Positions 35,549 through 45,008 of a stretch of 64,000 bases of DNA are shown piece after piece. Both the position numbers and the translations under genes were made by a program. Every line of letters begins with the position of its first letter. Position 1 is the stretch's first letter. The stretch is taken from NCBI GenBank assembly GCA_902489745.1, contig CABUBB010000005.1, positions 1 to 64,000 on the forward strand, in the 5' to 3' direction. Source of the stretch: Metaruminococcus_A sp003150405 (GTDB taxonomy: Bacteria > Bacillota > Clostridia > Oscillospirales > Ruminococcaceae). A model generated the notes under the pieces. The model made no database searches. It was not told where the DNA came from and saw only the letters and a list, made by a program, of their open reading frames with translations.

Positions 35549-35558
35549 GTGTTATACT
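35530..35558 (+). promoter_or_regulatory. Candidate promoter of the FAD-protein/ddh genes
   Basis: TTGCAT (35530-35535), a 17-bp spacer and TATACT (35553-35558), 43 bp before the ATG at 35601. The -35 box is inside the terminator hairpin. Confidence 0.65.
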
Positions 35559-35600
35559 AACTGTTGTTTATGCAAGGAAGAACAAAAGGAGCTTTCAACA

Positions 35601-36986
35601 ATGAAGTTTAAAAACAAGGTCGACGTTGCAATTATCGGGGGAGGTATCGGCGGGATTATGGCCGCTTACCGTCTCATCGAAAAAAATCCGGGGCTTTCCA
35701 TCTGCATTTTTGAAAAAGGTCATGATATTTTAAAACGGGTTTGTCCCATCATTACCAAACAGGTCAAGGCCTGTGTCAAATGTAAATCCTGTGCTATTAT
35801 GGAAGGTATGGCAGGCGCAGGCGCTTTTTCAGACGGTAAATATGTTATCTCCACCGAATATGGCGGCTGGCTGACTGAATTTATGGAACCAAGCACTGTA
35901 CTTGACTATATTGAACAAGCCGACCAGATTATGATGTCCTACGGTGCCACCTCAGAGCGCTATTTGCCAAGCAATGAACTTAAAAAACTCTGCCTTCAGC
36001 ATGATCTGCACATGAGCCAGGCTCAGCTCAAGCACCTTGGCACCGACGCAAACTTTGACACCATGCGCAAGCTCATTGATTCGCTGCGCGGTAAAGTTCG
36101 TATTTATCCGGATACTGCTGTCACTGACGTGGATAAAGAGTCTCATGCCATTACTTTTGTGCATGATGATACGGAATGCACTCTTTCGGCAGATTGCATC
36201 ATTTTTGCCGTCGGCCGCGCGGGCAGCAACTTCTTCTCGAAATGGTGCAAGAAAAACGGCATCCCGCTCACCAACAATCAGGTGGATATTGGTGTTCGTG
36301 TTGAACTGCCCGCTATGATTTGGGAGGATTTCTCCAAAAAGATTTATGAGCCGAAAATCTGGTATCGCTCAGAGCGGTACGGCGACACCACTCGTATGTT
36401 CTGCTTCAATGAAGGCGGCCTTGTAGTCACCGAGAACACGGCGGGGGTTCTCACCGTCAATGGACACGCTTATAAAGACAAAGGCCGCAAAACCCAGAAT
36501 TCCAATTTTGCACTGCTTTCAACCAGTCGGTTCACCGAACCATTCCGTGAACCGATTGAATACGCCCGCCATGTAGCGAGCCTTGCGAACCTTATCAGCG
36601 GCGGCTCGGTTCTGGTTCAGCGTTTAGGTGATCTGGAGCATGGGCGCCGTACCGATGAAAAACGGTTGGCACAATCTACTACTCGCCCGACACTCAACGC
36701 CGTAGCAGGCGACTTAAGCCTCTGCCTGCCAAAACGCCAGCTCGACAATATTGTCGAAACGCTGCACGCATTGGACAAGGTCGCGCCTGGTACCGCGAAT
36801 TATGACACTCTGCTCTATGGTATTGAGTGCAAATATTATTCGGCGCGCCCAGAATCAGAGGAATTTATGCTTGTCGGGACCAAAAATATTTACGCCTTAG
36901 GAGACGGCGCGGGCTTTACCCGTTCTCTTTCCCAGGCAGCCGCCAATGGTCTTTACGTGGCGGATCATATTTCTGGAAAACAATAA
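35601..36986 (+). CDS. FAD-dependent oxidoreductase (COG2509-like)
   Basis: A 461-residue flavoprotein with an N-terminal dinucleotide-binding motif VAIIGGGIGGIMAAY and a C-terminal FAD motif IYALGDGAGFTRSLSQAAANG. A cysteine cluster near residue 58 (CPIITKQVKACVKCKSC) is typical of the COG2509 group of uncharacterised dehydrogenases. AAGGAG lies 9 bases before the ATG at 35601; the longer frame from 35547 has no such signal. ddh follows after 29 bp and may be co-transcribed. The substrate is unknown and membership in lysine metabolism is only suggested by the neighbour. Confidence 0.85.
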   Translation: MKFKNKVDVAIIGGGIGGIMAAYRLIEKNPGLSICIFEKGHDILKRVCPIITKQVKACVKCKSCAIMEGMAGAGAFSDGKYVISTEYGGWLTEFMEPSTVLDYIEQADQIMMSYGATSERYLPSNELKKLCLQHDLHMSQAQLKHLGTDANFDTMRKLIDSLRGKVRIYPDTAVTDVDKESHAITFVHDDTECTLSADCIIFAVGRAGSNFFSKWCKKNGIPLTNNQVDIGVRVELPAMIWEDFSKKIYEPKIWYRSERYGDTTRMFCFNEGGLVVTENTAGVLTVNGHAYKDKGRKTQNSNFALLSTSRFTEPFREPIEYARHVASLANLISGGSVLVQRLGDLEHGRRTDEKRLAQSTTRPTLNAVAGDLSLCLPKRQLDNIVETLHALDKVAPGTANYDTLLYGIECKYYSARPESEEFMLVGTKNIYALGDGAGFTRSLSQAAANGLYVADHISGKQ

Positions 36987-37015
36987 AACCTTCATAACAA
37001 AAAAGGAGTATGTAT

Positions 37016-37984
37016 ATGAGTGAAAAAATTAAAATTGGTATTGTCGGCTACGGCAATCTTGGCAAAGGTGTAGAACTGGCTGTCCGCCAGAATCCGGATT
37101 TTGAGCTGGTTGCTATCTTCACCCGTCGGACGCCTGCTCCGAATTCCGGATTAACCTCCATTGATAAAATTTTGGATTATAAAGGGAAAATTGACGTCAT
37201 GGTTATGTGCGGCGGTTCCGCTACCGACCTGCCGGTTCAAGTACCGGAAATTGCGGCACATTTCAACACCATTGACAGTTTTGATACCCATGCGAAAATC
37301 CCAGAGTACTTCGCAAAGGTAGATGCAGTTGCCAAAACAAACAGCCATCTTGCCATGATTTCTTCCGGTTGGGATCCGGGGCTTTTCTCACTCAACCGTG
37401 TGCTGATGGCCTCGGTTCTGCCAGAAGGCAAAACCTACACCTTCTGGGGTACCGGCGTCAGCCAAGGGCATTCGGATGCCATTCGCCGCGTACAGGGTGT
37501 GGCAGACGCCAAACAGTACACCGTTCCCGTACCGGAAGCGCTCGAAAGTGTGCGCAAAGGGGAAAATAAAGAGCTTACCACTCGTGAAAAACATCGCCGT
37601 GTTTGCTACGTTGTTCCCAAAGAGGGGGCAGACCTTAAACAGATCGAGCATGACATTGTTACCATGCCCAATTACTTCGCGGACTATGACACAGAGGTTC
37701 ATTTCATTTCTCAAGAGGAGCTCAACCACGAACACGCCGGTCTGCCACATGGCGGTTTTGTCATTCGAAATGGCAAAAGTGCGGCTGGTACCAACCAAAA
37801 GATGGAATTTAATCTCGAACTTGGCAGCAACCCGGAATTCACCTCCAGCGCTATTGTCTGCTGTGCCCGCGCCGTCGCCAAAATGGCGAAACGCGGCACT
37901 ACCGGCGCTATTACTATTTTTGATATCCCGGTCGGTATGCTCTCTTCTCTCCCGGCGGACGAACTTCGGAGAGAATACCTCTAA
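37016..37984 (+). CDS. ddh: meso-Diaminopimelate dehydrogenase
   Basis: A 322-residue NADPH-dependent enzyme that makes meso-diaminopimelate directly from tetrahydrodipicolinate, for cell wall and lysine synthesis. The Rossmann motif IKIGIVGYGNLGKGVE is at the N-terminus. The segment SSGWDPGLFSLNRVL and the dense C-terminal region GTNQKMEFNLELGSNPEFT match the family. Two ATGs six bases apart are possible; the second (37016) has AAGGAG at a normal 7-base distance. A strong terminator follows. Presence of ddh means the one-step route to diaminopimelate is available. Confidence 0.95.
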   Translation: MSEKIKIGIVGYGNLGKGVELAVRQNPDFELVAIFTRRTPAPNSGLTSIDKILDYKGKIDVMVMCGGSATDLPVQVPEIAAHFNTIDSFDTHAKIPEYFAKVDAVAKTNSHLAMISSGWDPGLFSLNRVLMASVLPEGKTYTFWGTGVSQGHSDAIRRVQGVADAKQYTVPVPEALESVRKGENKELTTREKHRRVCYVVPKEGADLKQIEHDIVTMPNYFADYDTEVHFISQEELNHEHAGLPHGGFVIRNGKSAAGTNQKMEFNLELGSNPEFTSSAIVCCARAVAKMAKRGTTGAITIFDIPVGMLSSLPADELRREYL

Positions 37985-37994
37985 TTCATCTGTT

Positions 37995-38036
37995 AAAAAG
38001 GCCATTCATCATTTTAAAATGATGAATGGCCTTTTT
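37995..38036. terminator. Palindromic terminator after ddh
   Basis: A 42-bp perfect palindrome (21-bp arms with AAAAAGGCC...GGCCTTTTT ends) with no fixed loop. It has T runs on both strands. Confidence 0.88.
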
Positions 38037-38040
38037 GGTT

Positions 38041-38389
38041 AGCGACTGTGCATTTTGAACCCGCAAAGAAAGGTTGTATTCCATTGGGGTAATTTGGAAT
38101 CCTGACATAAAAATAAATTGTTTGAAAAAGCACCTGATGCCGCTGCTGAAATGATATGATACTGCAATCAACCTGTTGTTTTATAACCTGTGTTTCAAAA
38201 ACCAATTGAAACAGTTTTTCAACATTTTTGTGGCAGATGTTCGAGTCTAAACACATGAACGATCACTACATTTAGTCGTTTTCTTACCTTTTTTATTTTA
38301 GTATAGCCTAATAGACTAATTTTTCAGTTCTTATGGATGATTATAAAGCCTGATAGGTTAGCCTAGAATAATACTAAGAGGTGATGTTC
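38041..38389. other. AT-rich intergenic region upstream of the XRE regulator
   Basis: About 350 bp without a supported gene. A minus-strand frame (38014-38256) has no ribosome site or family match. The last 80 bp contain the repeated word TAGCCTA (near 38304 and 38362) and several -10-like boxes, so they may hold the promoter and operator of the regulator. Confidence 0.4.
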
Positions 38390-38767
38390 ATGTACAAACC
38401 AATTAACATGGAAATGGGCGGAAGAATTCGGGCCATTCGCAAGAAAGTTGGATTGACCTCCGAACAGCTTGCGAATACGATGGATATCTCGGTCCAATTT
38501 CTCAGCGATGTTGAACGCGGTAAAAAGTCATTTTCTTACGAAAACCTGATCAAACTCTGTCGGATCTTACGCGTCTCATCCGATTACATTCTCCTCGGCA
38601 CCGAAAAATCAGATAAACGCGCCCGTCTGCACGATGTTGTTGACAGCATTGAAGAAGCGTATCTTCCCATGATAGAGGTGGCAATTTCCAACACAATTCG
38701 TGTTATTCTCATGGCGCGCGAACAGGCTCTCATGGAACAGAAAGCTGAGGAACAACCATCAGAGTAA
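38390..38767 (+). CDS. XRE-family transcriptional regulator
   Basis: A 125-residue DNA-binding protein. The HTH_3 domain lies at about 8-65 (GGRIRAIRKKVGLTSEQLAN, MDISVQFLSDVERGKKSFS, LCRILRVSSDYILLG). The C-terminal ~50 residues form a helical, possibly dimerising tail. AGAGGTGAT lies just before the ATG at 38390; upstream GTG/ATG codons overlap that site. It stands alone with its own terminator. Targets and signal are unknown; proteins of this form often control their own promoter. Confidence 0.88.
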   Translation: MYKPINMEMGGRIRAIRKKVGLTSEQLANTMDISVQFLSDVERGKKSFSYENLIKLCRILRVSSDYILLGTEKSDKRARLHDVVDSIEEAYLPMIEVAISNTIRVILMAREQALMEQKAEEQPSE

Positions 38768-38800
38768 TTGCTTTTCCCCGCTTCATTCAATCCCTGAAAG

Positions 38801-38832
38801 AAAAGCCGCAGGATTTTTCCTGCGGCTTTTTC
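38801..38832 (+). terminator. Terminator after the XRE regulator
   Basis: A 13-bp stem AAAAGCCGCAGGA / TCCTGCGGCTTTT with a 4-base loop and trailing T residues. Confidence 0.9.
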
Positions 38833-38897
38833 CATTTATATACTCCAACAGTTTTCCGAAGCAACACCAAGTCATGTGCGTTCCTAAAAGGCTTTAA

Positions 38898-40235
38898 TTA
38901 GTTAAACAGATGGGTGCCCATTTCGTTCTGTAAAATATCCTGTACCTGTTTTACCTCAAGGTCACGCGGACGCACTCCCTGTTTCACACACAAAGCAGCC
39001 GCAACACCGGCTGCCTGCCCCATATCCATCATGTTGCCCATAGACTTACCAGAGGCCTGACCCAGCTGGGTTGCAGAAGCACAGCGCCCTGCCACCAAAA
39101 GGCCATCCACCTTTACTGGCACCAGCGAACGATACGGAACACCAACGCCCGCTTTCATAATAAACTGCTTCTGATCCCGGTCAAGCGCTAAACCGCCGGC
39201 ATCCACTGCTCCATATTTCCGGCTGATGACATCCGGGAACTCGGTGCCGTTTGCCGCGTCGTCAAAGGTAAAGGTATATTCGCCGACAATTCGGCGGGTC
39301 TCCCGCACGCCAACACCCGCGCCGGTACGCGCCAGTACACATTCCTCCATACCGGGAATTTTGTAATCGTGAGCTATTTTTATGAAATCTGCCGCGACTT
39401 CAATTCCCGCGCGTTCGCTAATGTTGATCTGCGCTGGGTCGGAAGCGTCAATCACACCAATTCCGCGCAGGCCGCCATTGTTGACAGAAACCAGCCCAGG
39501 AACCGTAGTTGGATCAAACGAATAAAAGACCGCTACCGCATATTTCCCGGTTTTTTCCGCTTCTACCCAAAGGTCGGCAAAACTGCCGTCCTTGGATTCG
39601 CTGCAGGCTTTGAAAAAGCGCTGGGTATCTACGTTTCCAACAGCAAACACCAGAGAAACCGGCATAAAACGGCCGTCCAGTTCACTGCCTTTGACCATTT
39701 CGGCTCCGGAAAAATAAGCAATATCACCATCGCCGGTACAGTCTACAAAAACGTCGGCATAAAAAATTTCCTCACCGGATTTGTTGTTGGAAATAACAGC
39801 CGTTACCTTTCCATTTTCCACCTTTGTCCCGGTAATCGGGGTGTGGAGGCGGTAATGGCAGCCAACCGATTCCAACAACCGGTAAGCGGCAAGCTGAAGA
39901 TACTCCGGCTGAATATGCGCGTTGTCACCGTTAAACCAGTCGGTACGGCCTTTCCGATAGGCGTTTGGGCCGCACTCATCCAGCTTTTTCAAAAGCATTT
40001 CATGCACACCACCGCGACTTCCACCGCGGAGATACATCCGGTTCAGGGGCATCCAAAGCGCCTGAGCAGCAATTCCGCCAAACGAGGCCCGAGCTTCTAA
40101 AAGCAGGGTTTTTGCGCCGTTTTTAGCCGCTGCCACAGCAGCGCCCAAGCCCGCCGGCCCGCCGCCGGCAACAATTACATCGTAGTGCGCCCCGCTTTGC
40201 GGGATAAAAGGTTCAATGTCTGAACGGTGAATCAT
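38898..40235 (-). CDS. FAD-dependent oxidoreductase (FAD_oxidored family)
   Basis: A 445-residue flavoprotein with N-terminal motif YDVIVAGGGPAGLGAAVAAA and acidic end LLLEA, then GGIAAQALW. It has the family's VFVDCTGDGDIAYFSGAE segment and a C-terminal FAD contact GLLVAGRCASATQLGQASGK. AGGAGGGAATAATTT precedes the ATG. It resembles uncharacterised FAD-dependent oxidoreductases of Clostridia and Planctomycetes linked to small-molecule or sugar oxidation. No partner gene sits beside it, so the substrate stays unknown. Confidence 0.88.
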   Translation of the reverse strand: MIHRSDIEPFIPQSGAHYDVIVAGGGPAGLGAAVAAAKNGAKTLLLEARASFGGIAAQALWMPLNRMYLRGGSRGGVHEMLLKKLDECGPNAYRKGRTDWFNGDNAHIQPEYLQLAAYRLLESVGCHYRLHTPITGTKVENGKVTAVISNNKSGEEIFYADVFVDCTGDGDIAYFSGAEMVKGSELDGRFMPVSLVFAVGNVDTQRFFKACSESKDGSFADLWVEAEKTGKYAVAVFYSFDPTTVPGLVSVNNGGLRGIGVIDASDPAQINISERAGIEVAADFIKIAHDYKIPGMEECVLARTGAGVGVRETRRIVGEYTFTFDDAANGTEFPDVISRKYGAVDAGGLALDRDQKQFIMKAGVGVPYRSLVPVKVDGLLVAGRCASATQLGQASGKSMGNMMDMGQAAGVAAALCVKQGVRPRDLEVKQVQDILQNEMGTHLFN

Positions 40236-40356
40236 AAATTATTCCCTCCTGAAAAGTTAAATATTTGCTGGATTGTTTCGCTCAGTTAAACAGCCCGCCT
40301 AGCACAAGCGGGCCATTACTATCAGTATAATCGGTTTAAACAGGAAAAGCAAGGTC

Positions 40357-40698
40357 TCACCGCAGGTTCGCTGTATGAAACAAGTAAATTGGCTTTCCAA
40401 TTTGCTTGGCATAGTTCACTGTGTAAGCAGTACCGCGCGAGATACCGTCCCAGAACGCAATAACAACGTCACAGGCGTCAACCATCTGCCGGTCGCGTAC
40501 CAATGGCGCCCGATGGCCGTAACGAGCATAATCCGGTAAAAAGAGCTGCACTGGAATGCCCATTTTCCGTGCATATTGCTCTACAAGAGTGTCCACCCCT
40601 TTGGCGCCGCCGGTAATGATCTGGCAAATTCCATTCGGCAGATAGCGGGAAAAATCCACCGCCCGTATTCCACGCGACCCAATAATTGCTGCTTTCAT
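40357..40698 (-). CDS. SLOG/DUF2493-like nucleotide-binding protein
   Basis: A 113-residue protein with a Rossmann-like SLOG pattern: KAAIIGSRGI at the N-terminus, IITGGAKGVDTLVEQYARK, then RDRQMVDACDVVIAFWDG and SRGTAYTVNYAKQ. Such proteins bind nucleotides or nucleotide-like ligands. The ATG at 40698 follows GAGGTGAT; an upstream GTG at 40707 is inside that signal. It is a single gene with no clear partner. Functions proposed for the family (sensor, nucleotide hydrolase) are not proven. Confidence 0.82.
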   Translation of the reverse strand: MKAAIIGSRGIRAVDFSRYLPNGICQIITGGAKGVDTLVEQYARKMGIPVQLFLPDYARYGHRAPLVRDRQMVDACDVVIAFWDGISRGTAYTVNYAKQIGKPIYLFHTANLR

Positions 40699-40928
40699 TG
40701 GAATCACCTCTTAAACCACAAATTTTATGTACTTAAAACAAGTATATTTACCCCACAACGGCCTCAGCTTTGTTTAAAATGATGGGTGTGACATTCGTGA
40801 TACCATAGGAAAATATGTTATATAAGACACAATACTCGCGCAGTACCGTTTAATTGACAGAAATGCATTCATATTCGCAAACGGTTAACCTGTTTTTCAA
40901 TCAATATTCAACCGGGGGAGGAAAGAAC

Positions 40929-41105
40929 ATGCGCACCTATCAAATTCCGCACCTATTGCCTACCACGACGAAAAGCATTCGTTTTCCCAACAATATAATT
41001 GAGCAGGTGGAAAAAGAGCTTCAGGGGCAAAACTGTACCTTCTCGGCTTTTATCATTGAAGCAGTACGGTTTGCACTGAACAGCCTTGAGGAGAACAGAA
41101 AATAG
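40929..41105 (+). CDS. Small ribbon-helix-helix-like protein
   Basis: A 58-residue protein with the pattern TKSIRFPNNIIEQVEKELQG, FSAFIIEAVRFALNSL, a beta strand followed by two helices as in YlcI/YnfO and CopG-type ribbon-helix-helix proteins. A strong GGGGGAGGAAAG ribosome site precedes the ATG at 40929; the longer frame from 40854 lacks one. It could bind DNA as a dimer. No toxin or replication gene is adjacent. Confidence 0.7.
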   Translation: MRTYQIPHLLPTTTKSIRFPNNIIEQVEKELQGQNCTFSAFIIEAVRFALNSLEENRK

Positions 41106-41676
41106 TCAGCCAGCCAATTTCTGCTTTCAAAACCGTATGAAGCGTATTCCCTGTCCCCAAGACCGTATGGAACTGTATTCTCTGCTATTATTTTTCCCTA
41201 AGTCAAATACTAAGCTCCAATATTTACCATATATTTCTATTTTATAACATGTTTTGCAAAAAGAATGTAGAATTTTGGCGAATTCATTTATTTGCGGCTC
41301 CAAATCCAAAATGCTTCTCCTTATTGGAGCCCTGCCAAATTGTAATCCTATCGTTAAGCTGTGTACCAAAATCTAGGCACCGCATTTCCAAAATAGATGC
41401 TGCGCATGAAAAAAAGGCCCGGAGAATGAATTCTCCGGGCCTTTTTGAATCCCTTTTCATGCGGAATATGAAACAAAATTCTGTGAAAACAGTGTTGAGA
41501 TTTATCCCTGTGAGGAAAAACGGATAAAATTGAAGGTATTCCTAAAAGCCGCAAAACCGGATAGAGAGTTACCTTATCTGATAGAACGTGCATAAAAAGG
41601 CTGCAATTAACATCGGTATGCTGCCCACTATGCACATTGTTTGTAACAAACCGAAGTTACCAATTTGTCAAAAATT
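41106..41676. other. 570-bp gene-free region with one terminator
   Basis: No supported gene. Two imperfect copies of a ~26-bp word beginning AA(A/G)ACCGTATG lie 30 bp apart (41129 and 41159). A perfect 16-bp hairpin (41411-41426 with 41431-41446, AAAAAGGCCCGGAGAA) with T run forms a terminator usable on both strands. The rest looks like degraded DNA. Confidence 0.6.
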
Positions 41677-42522
41677 TTATTTTTCCTGTTCCAACATGGT
41701 ACGGTATTGCTCCAACATCCGCCGCTGCTCCTCCGAAATTTGGGGATAACTTAGCTTCAGCCCGCTGAGTTCATGCAGCATAATTTCAGAAATAACCAGC
41801 CGTGCATACCATTTTTTATTGGCCGGAACAATATACCACGGCGCTTGATCCGTTGCGGTCTCCGCAAACGCAGCCTCATAGGCGGCAACGTAATCGTTCC
41901 AGTAGGCACGCTCCCGAATATCACTGGCGTCAAATTTCCAATTTTTCTCCGGGTTATCAATGCGTTTCAGCAGGCGTTTTGCTTGTTCATCTTGGGAGAT
42001 GTGCAGAAAAAGCTTAACCGGGACAATCTTGTTTTCTAGCAGATAGCGTTCTTTGTCCCGAATTTGCCGGTACCGCATTTTCCAAAAATCCTTATCCTCT
42101 GGGCCGCGTCCCGGCACCATACCGTGTACCCGTACAACCAAAACATCCTCATAATAGGAACGGTTGAAAACACCAATGGTCCCTTTGGGCGGGAGCTGTT
42201 TGTCGGTGCGCCACATATAATCGTGGGAAAGCTCTTCCGCATTGGGCGCTTTAAAGCTCACCACCTGTACCCCCTGCGGGTTTAACCCGGTCATAACATG
42301 CTTAATCGCACTGTCTTTTCCAGAGGTGTCCATCCCCTGTAAAATGGCTAGCAAGGCATATTCTCCCCGAGCGTACAGAATGTCCTGCAGCGTTGCCATC
42401 CGTGCTTTGTTTTCCTCCAGCCGGATGAGCGCCTCCTCTTTGCCGCGGCATCCACTGGTGTCAGCCGGATCATAATCTTTGAGCCGTTTCCCCGGCCGAT
42501 AGCGCAACTTTTCCAAATTCAT
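41677..42522 (-). CDS. Polyphosphate kinase 2 family protein
   Basis: A 281-residue kinase that uses polyphosphate to phosphorylate nucleotides (AMP, ADP or GDP depending on subclass). Walker A is LQGMDTSGKDSAIKHV near residue 62. The FNRSYYEDV segment near 120 and the lid region RYLLENKIVPVKLFLHIS match PPK2. At 281 residues it fits the single-domain class I/III enzymes; the subclass cannot be set from motifs alone. It is encoded alone on the minus strand. Confidence 0.92.
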   Translation of the reverse strand: MNLEKLRYRPGKRLKDYDPADTSGCRGKEEALIRLEENKARMATLQDILYARGEYALLAILQGMDTSGKDSAIKHVMTGLNPQGVQVVSFKAPNAEELSHDYMWRTDKQLPPKGTIGVFNRSYYEDVLVVRVHGMVPGRGPEDKDFWKMRYRQIRDKERYLLENKIVPVKLFLHISQDEQAKRLLKRIDNPEKNWKFDASDIRERAYWNDYVAAYEAAFAETATDQAPWYIVPANKKWYARLVISEIMLHELSGLKLSYPQISEEQRRMLEQYRTMLEQEK

Positions 42523-42711
42523 GCGTCATTCCCCCATTCAAAGCGGCATACGGCCGCTGTTTTCTGCTTTCATTATAGATCAACTGCCCGTCCCTGCCAA
42601 GCAAATGATAGCCATACAGCAATAAAAAACAACCTGGGGAATCCGTTCAATCGAAATTCAAAAACAGGGCGGATTTCATCCCCATTTTTCTTTATGAACC
42701 CCGCTTTTTGG

Positions 42712-42740
42712 TTGAATTAACGGTATGAAAAAGGTATAAT
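42712..42740 (+). promoter_or_regulatory. Promoter of the DUF4364 gene
   Basis: TTGAAT (42712-42717), 17-bp spacer, TATAAT (42735-42740), 46 bp before the start. Confidence 0.75.
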
Positions 42741-42786
42741 AAAATTACTAAGCTGTTTTTACAGACTGGAAACGGGGGGATTTTCC

Positions 42787-43392
42787 GTGGATTTTAACGA
42801 ATACTTTGCCGGTATCGAGCCGGGCGGCTTAAAGGATACCTACGATATCAAACTGCTCATCTGTTACCTGCTCTCCACCATTACCGAGCCGCTTTCGCCG
42901 GATCAGCTCAACTACATCTTCCAAAGCGAAGGATTGGTCAACTACTTTTCCTATACCGTCGCTTTGAAAGAACTACTGGAATCCGGTCATATTAAGGAAA
43001 CAAAAAGCGAATCGGACACCAAATATGCCATTACCCCACTGGGTTTGGACAGCGCTCACAAGCTTCAGTCCAGCCTGCCGCGTTCGCTGAGGGATAAAGT
43101 CGTTTCAGTTGCACTTTCGCTGCTTACCCGGCTGGAGCGTCAGAAAAATGTTGAGGTCAGTCTCAAAAAAGTTGAGGATGGCTACCTTGTTCAGTGCCGT
43201 ATTGCCGATGTCGGCAGCGACCTGCTGAACTTTACCATGTATGCCAACAATGAAACGCAAGCCAATATTATGAAACTACACTTTGAACAGCACACCGATC
43301 TGCTCTATCGCACCATTCTCGCCATTGGTATTGGAGACAAAAAGGCGTTTTCCGAGCTGCTCGGCGCCTTTGAACCGAAATTATCTGAGTAG
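42787..43392 (+). CDS. DUF4364 family protein
   Basis: A 201-residue protein of a family common in Clostridia and of unknown function. The N-terminal half looks like a winged helix (DTYDIKLLICYLLSTITEPL, FSYTVALKELLESGHIKETK, YAITPLGL), suggesting a transcription regulator. The C-terminal half is an alpha/beta domain. The start is GTG 42787 after GGGGGGA. It has its own promoter and terminator and no evident partner. Confidence 0.9.
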   Translation: MDFNEYFAGIEPGGLKDTYDIKLLICYLLSTITEPLSPDQLNYIFQSEGLVNYFSYTVALKELLESGHIKETKSESDTKYAITPLGLDSAHKLQSSLPRSLRDKVVSVALSLLTRLERQKNVEVSLKKVEDGYLVQCRIADVGSDLLNFTMYANNETQANIMKLHFEQHTDLLYRTILAIGIGDKKAFSELLGAFEPKLSE

Positions 43393-43416
43393 CCGTTTAA
43401 AACAGCAGACAACAAG

Positions 43417-43475
43417 AATTACCTGTGCGGATAGCAGCCAAAGCAATACTGTCTGCGCAGGTAATTTGTTTTTTA
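43417..43475 (+). terminator. Terminator after the DUF4364 gene
   Basis: Arms AATTACCTGTGCGGATAG and CTGTCTGCGCAGGTAATT pair with a few G-U pairs across a 14-base loop, followed by TGTTTTTT. Confidence 0.8.
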
Positions 43476-43578
43476 CCGGACGTTTCTATTTTACCTGCAA
43501 ACCCGGCAGTTCATACCATTTTTACCACAAAAGTAAAAGCATTGGATAAATTCAGAGGCTTTTCACAAAAAACACCGC

Positions 43579-43614
43579 AAAAAAGGTACAAAGGATATCC
43601 TTTGTACCTTTTTT
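43579..43614. terminator. Terminator after clpX
   Basis: A 17-bp perfect stem AAAAAAGGTACAAAGGA / TCCTTTGTACCTTTTTT lies 4 bp beyond the clpX stop on the minus strand and is symmetric. Confidence 0.88.
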
Positions 43615-43618
43615 TCAT

Positions 43619-44935
43619 TTAACTGGATTTCTTTTTCGGTTCTTTTCGGCTCTCCGGAAGCGCCTTGGCGGGATTCCGAAGAAGATTGCGCTTCTCCCCA
43701 TGGATAAGCTCCGGCGGTTCCTCGCCCTCAATGCACTTCTCACGGATGATAACCTTTTGCAGGGTTTCATCGCTCGGAGCATCAAACATCAGCTTGGAGA
43801 GTGCCTGCTCCATAATACCGCGCAGACCACGGGCACCGGTTTTACGCTCCAACGTCTTCTTGGCAATCGCGACCAGTGCGTCGCTCGTAAACTCCAGGTC
43901 TACGCCGTCCATGTTGAACAGCGTTTGGTACTGCTTCACCATCGCATTTTTCGGCTCGGTCAGAATACGCACCAGCGCCTCCTCATCCAATTCCTTCAAG
44001 GTCGTGATAACCGGCAAACGGCCTACGAGCTCCGGAATCAACCCGAACTTCACCAAATCGTGCGGTGTAACATGTTTTAAGAGCTGAGAGGTTTCCTCAT
44101 CCGCCTTGTCGCGAATTTTCGCTCCAAAGCCCAGCGAAGAAGATCCCAACCGATTCTGGATGATCTTCTCCACCCCGTCAAACGCGCCGCCGCAGATAAA
44201 CAGGATATTCTTTGTATCAATTTGAATAAACTCCTGCTGCGGATGCTTCCGCCCGCCCTGCGGCGGAACATTGGAAACAGTGCCTTCCACAATTTTCAGC
44301 AGTGCTTGCTGAACGCCCTCACCACTGACATCGCGGGTAATCGAGGTATTCTCACTTTTCCGGGTAATTTTATCAATTTCATCAATATAAATAATACCGC
44401 GCTCTGCTGCCTCAACGTCGTAGTCTGCTGCCTGAATCAACCGAAGCAGAACATTTTCCACATCCTCACCCACATAGCCCGCCTCGGTCAGGGTGGTGGC
44501 GTCGGCAATCGCAAACGGTACATTGAGCAAAGTTGCGAGGGTTTGGGCAAGCAGCGTCTTGCCGACGCCGGTTGGCCCCAGCAACAATACATTACTTTTT
44601 TGCAGCTCCACATCGTCGTCTTTTCCAAAGAAAATGCGTTTGTAGTGGTTGTAAACCGCAACCGAAAGCGCCACTTTGGCCTCATCCTGCCCAATGACAT
44701 ATTCATCCAATACGGCTTTGATTTCATGCGGCCGCAGGAAATTCATTTCATCCAGCGGCATGCTCCCAGCAGACGGCTCTTTTACCAGCCCATCCTCCAC
44801 CAGCATTTGATAACAGAGTGAAACACATTCATCACAAATGAACGCACCATTTCCGTACAGCAGCCGGTTGACTTTATATTCCGGCTTACCGCAAAAACTG
44901 CAGCGCGGCACTTTGGATTCATCAAATCCAGCCAT
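43619..44935 (-). CDS. clpX: ATP-dependent protease ATP-binding subunit ClpX
   Basis: A 438-residue unfoldase that feeds proteins to ClpP. The zinc finger has Cys12, Cys15, Cys34 and Cys37. Walker A is LLGPTGVGKTLLAQTLA near 120, Walker B IIYIDEIDKI near 190, and sensor and RKTGARGLRG arginine motifs follow. The C-terminal tail is short and lysine/serine-rich (ESRKEPKKKSS). A GAGGGAGG ribosome site precedes the ATG. It is the last gene of a tig-clpP-clpX operon, 73 bp after clpP. Confidence 0.97.
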   Translation of the reverse strand: MAGFDESKVPRCSFCGKPEYKVNRLLYGNGAFICDECVSLCYQMLVEDGLVKEPSAGSMPLDEMNFLRPHEIKAVLDEYVIGQDEAKVALSVAVYNHYKRIFFGKDDDVELQKSNVLLLGPTGVGKTLLAQTLATLLNVPFAIADATTLTEAGYVGEDVENVLLRLIQAADYDVEAAERGIIYIDEIDKITRKSENTSITRDVSGEGVQQALLKIVEGTVSNVPPQGGRKHPQQEFIQIDTKNILFICGGAFDGVEKIIQNRLGSSSLGFGAKIRDKADEETSQLLKHVTPHDLVKFGLIPELVGRLPVITTLKELDEEALVRILTEPKNAMVKQYQTLFNMDGVDLEFTSDALVAIAKKTLERKTGARGLRGIMEQALSKLMFDAPSDETLQKVIIREKCIEGEEPPELIHGEKRNLLRNPAKALPESRKEPKKKSS

Positions 44936-45008
44936 GTTCTACCTCCCTCTAATGGCAACAGTACCTCCCCCGGACCTGCCGGGGGAGGCGCTGCAGCAAA
45001 ACAAATTC

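Noticed and set aside
38014..38256. 80-codon minus-strand frame after ddh
   Set aside because: It begins inside the AT-rich gap, runs into the ddh terminator and lacks a ribosome site.
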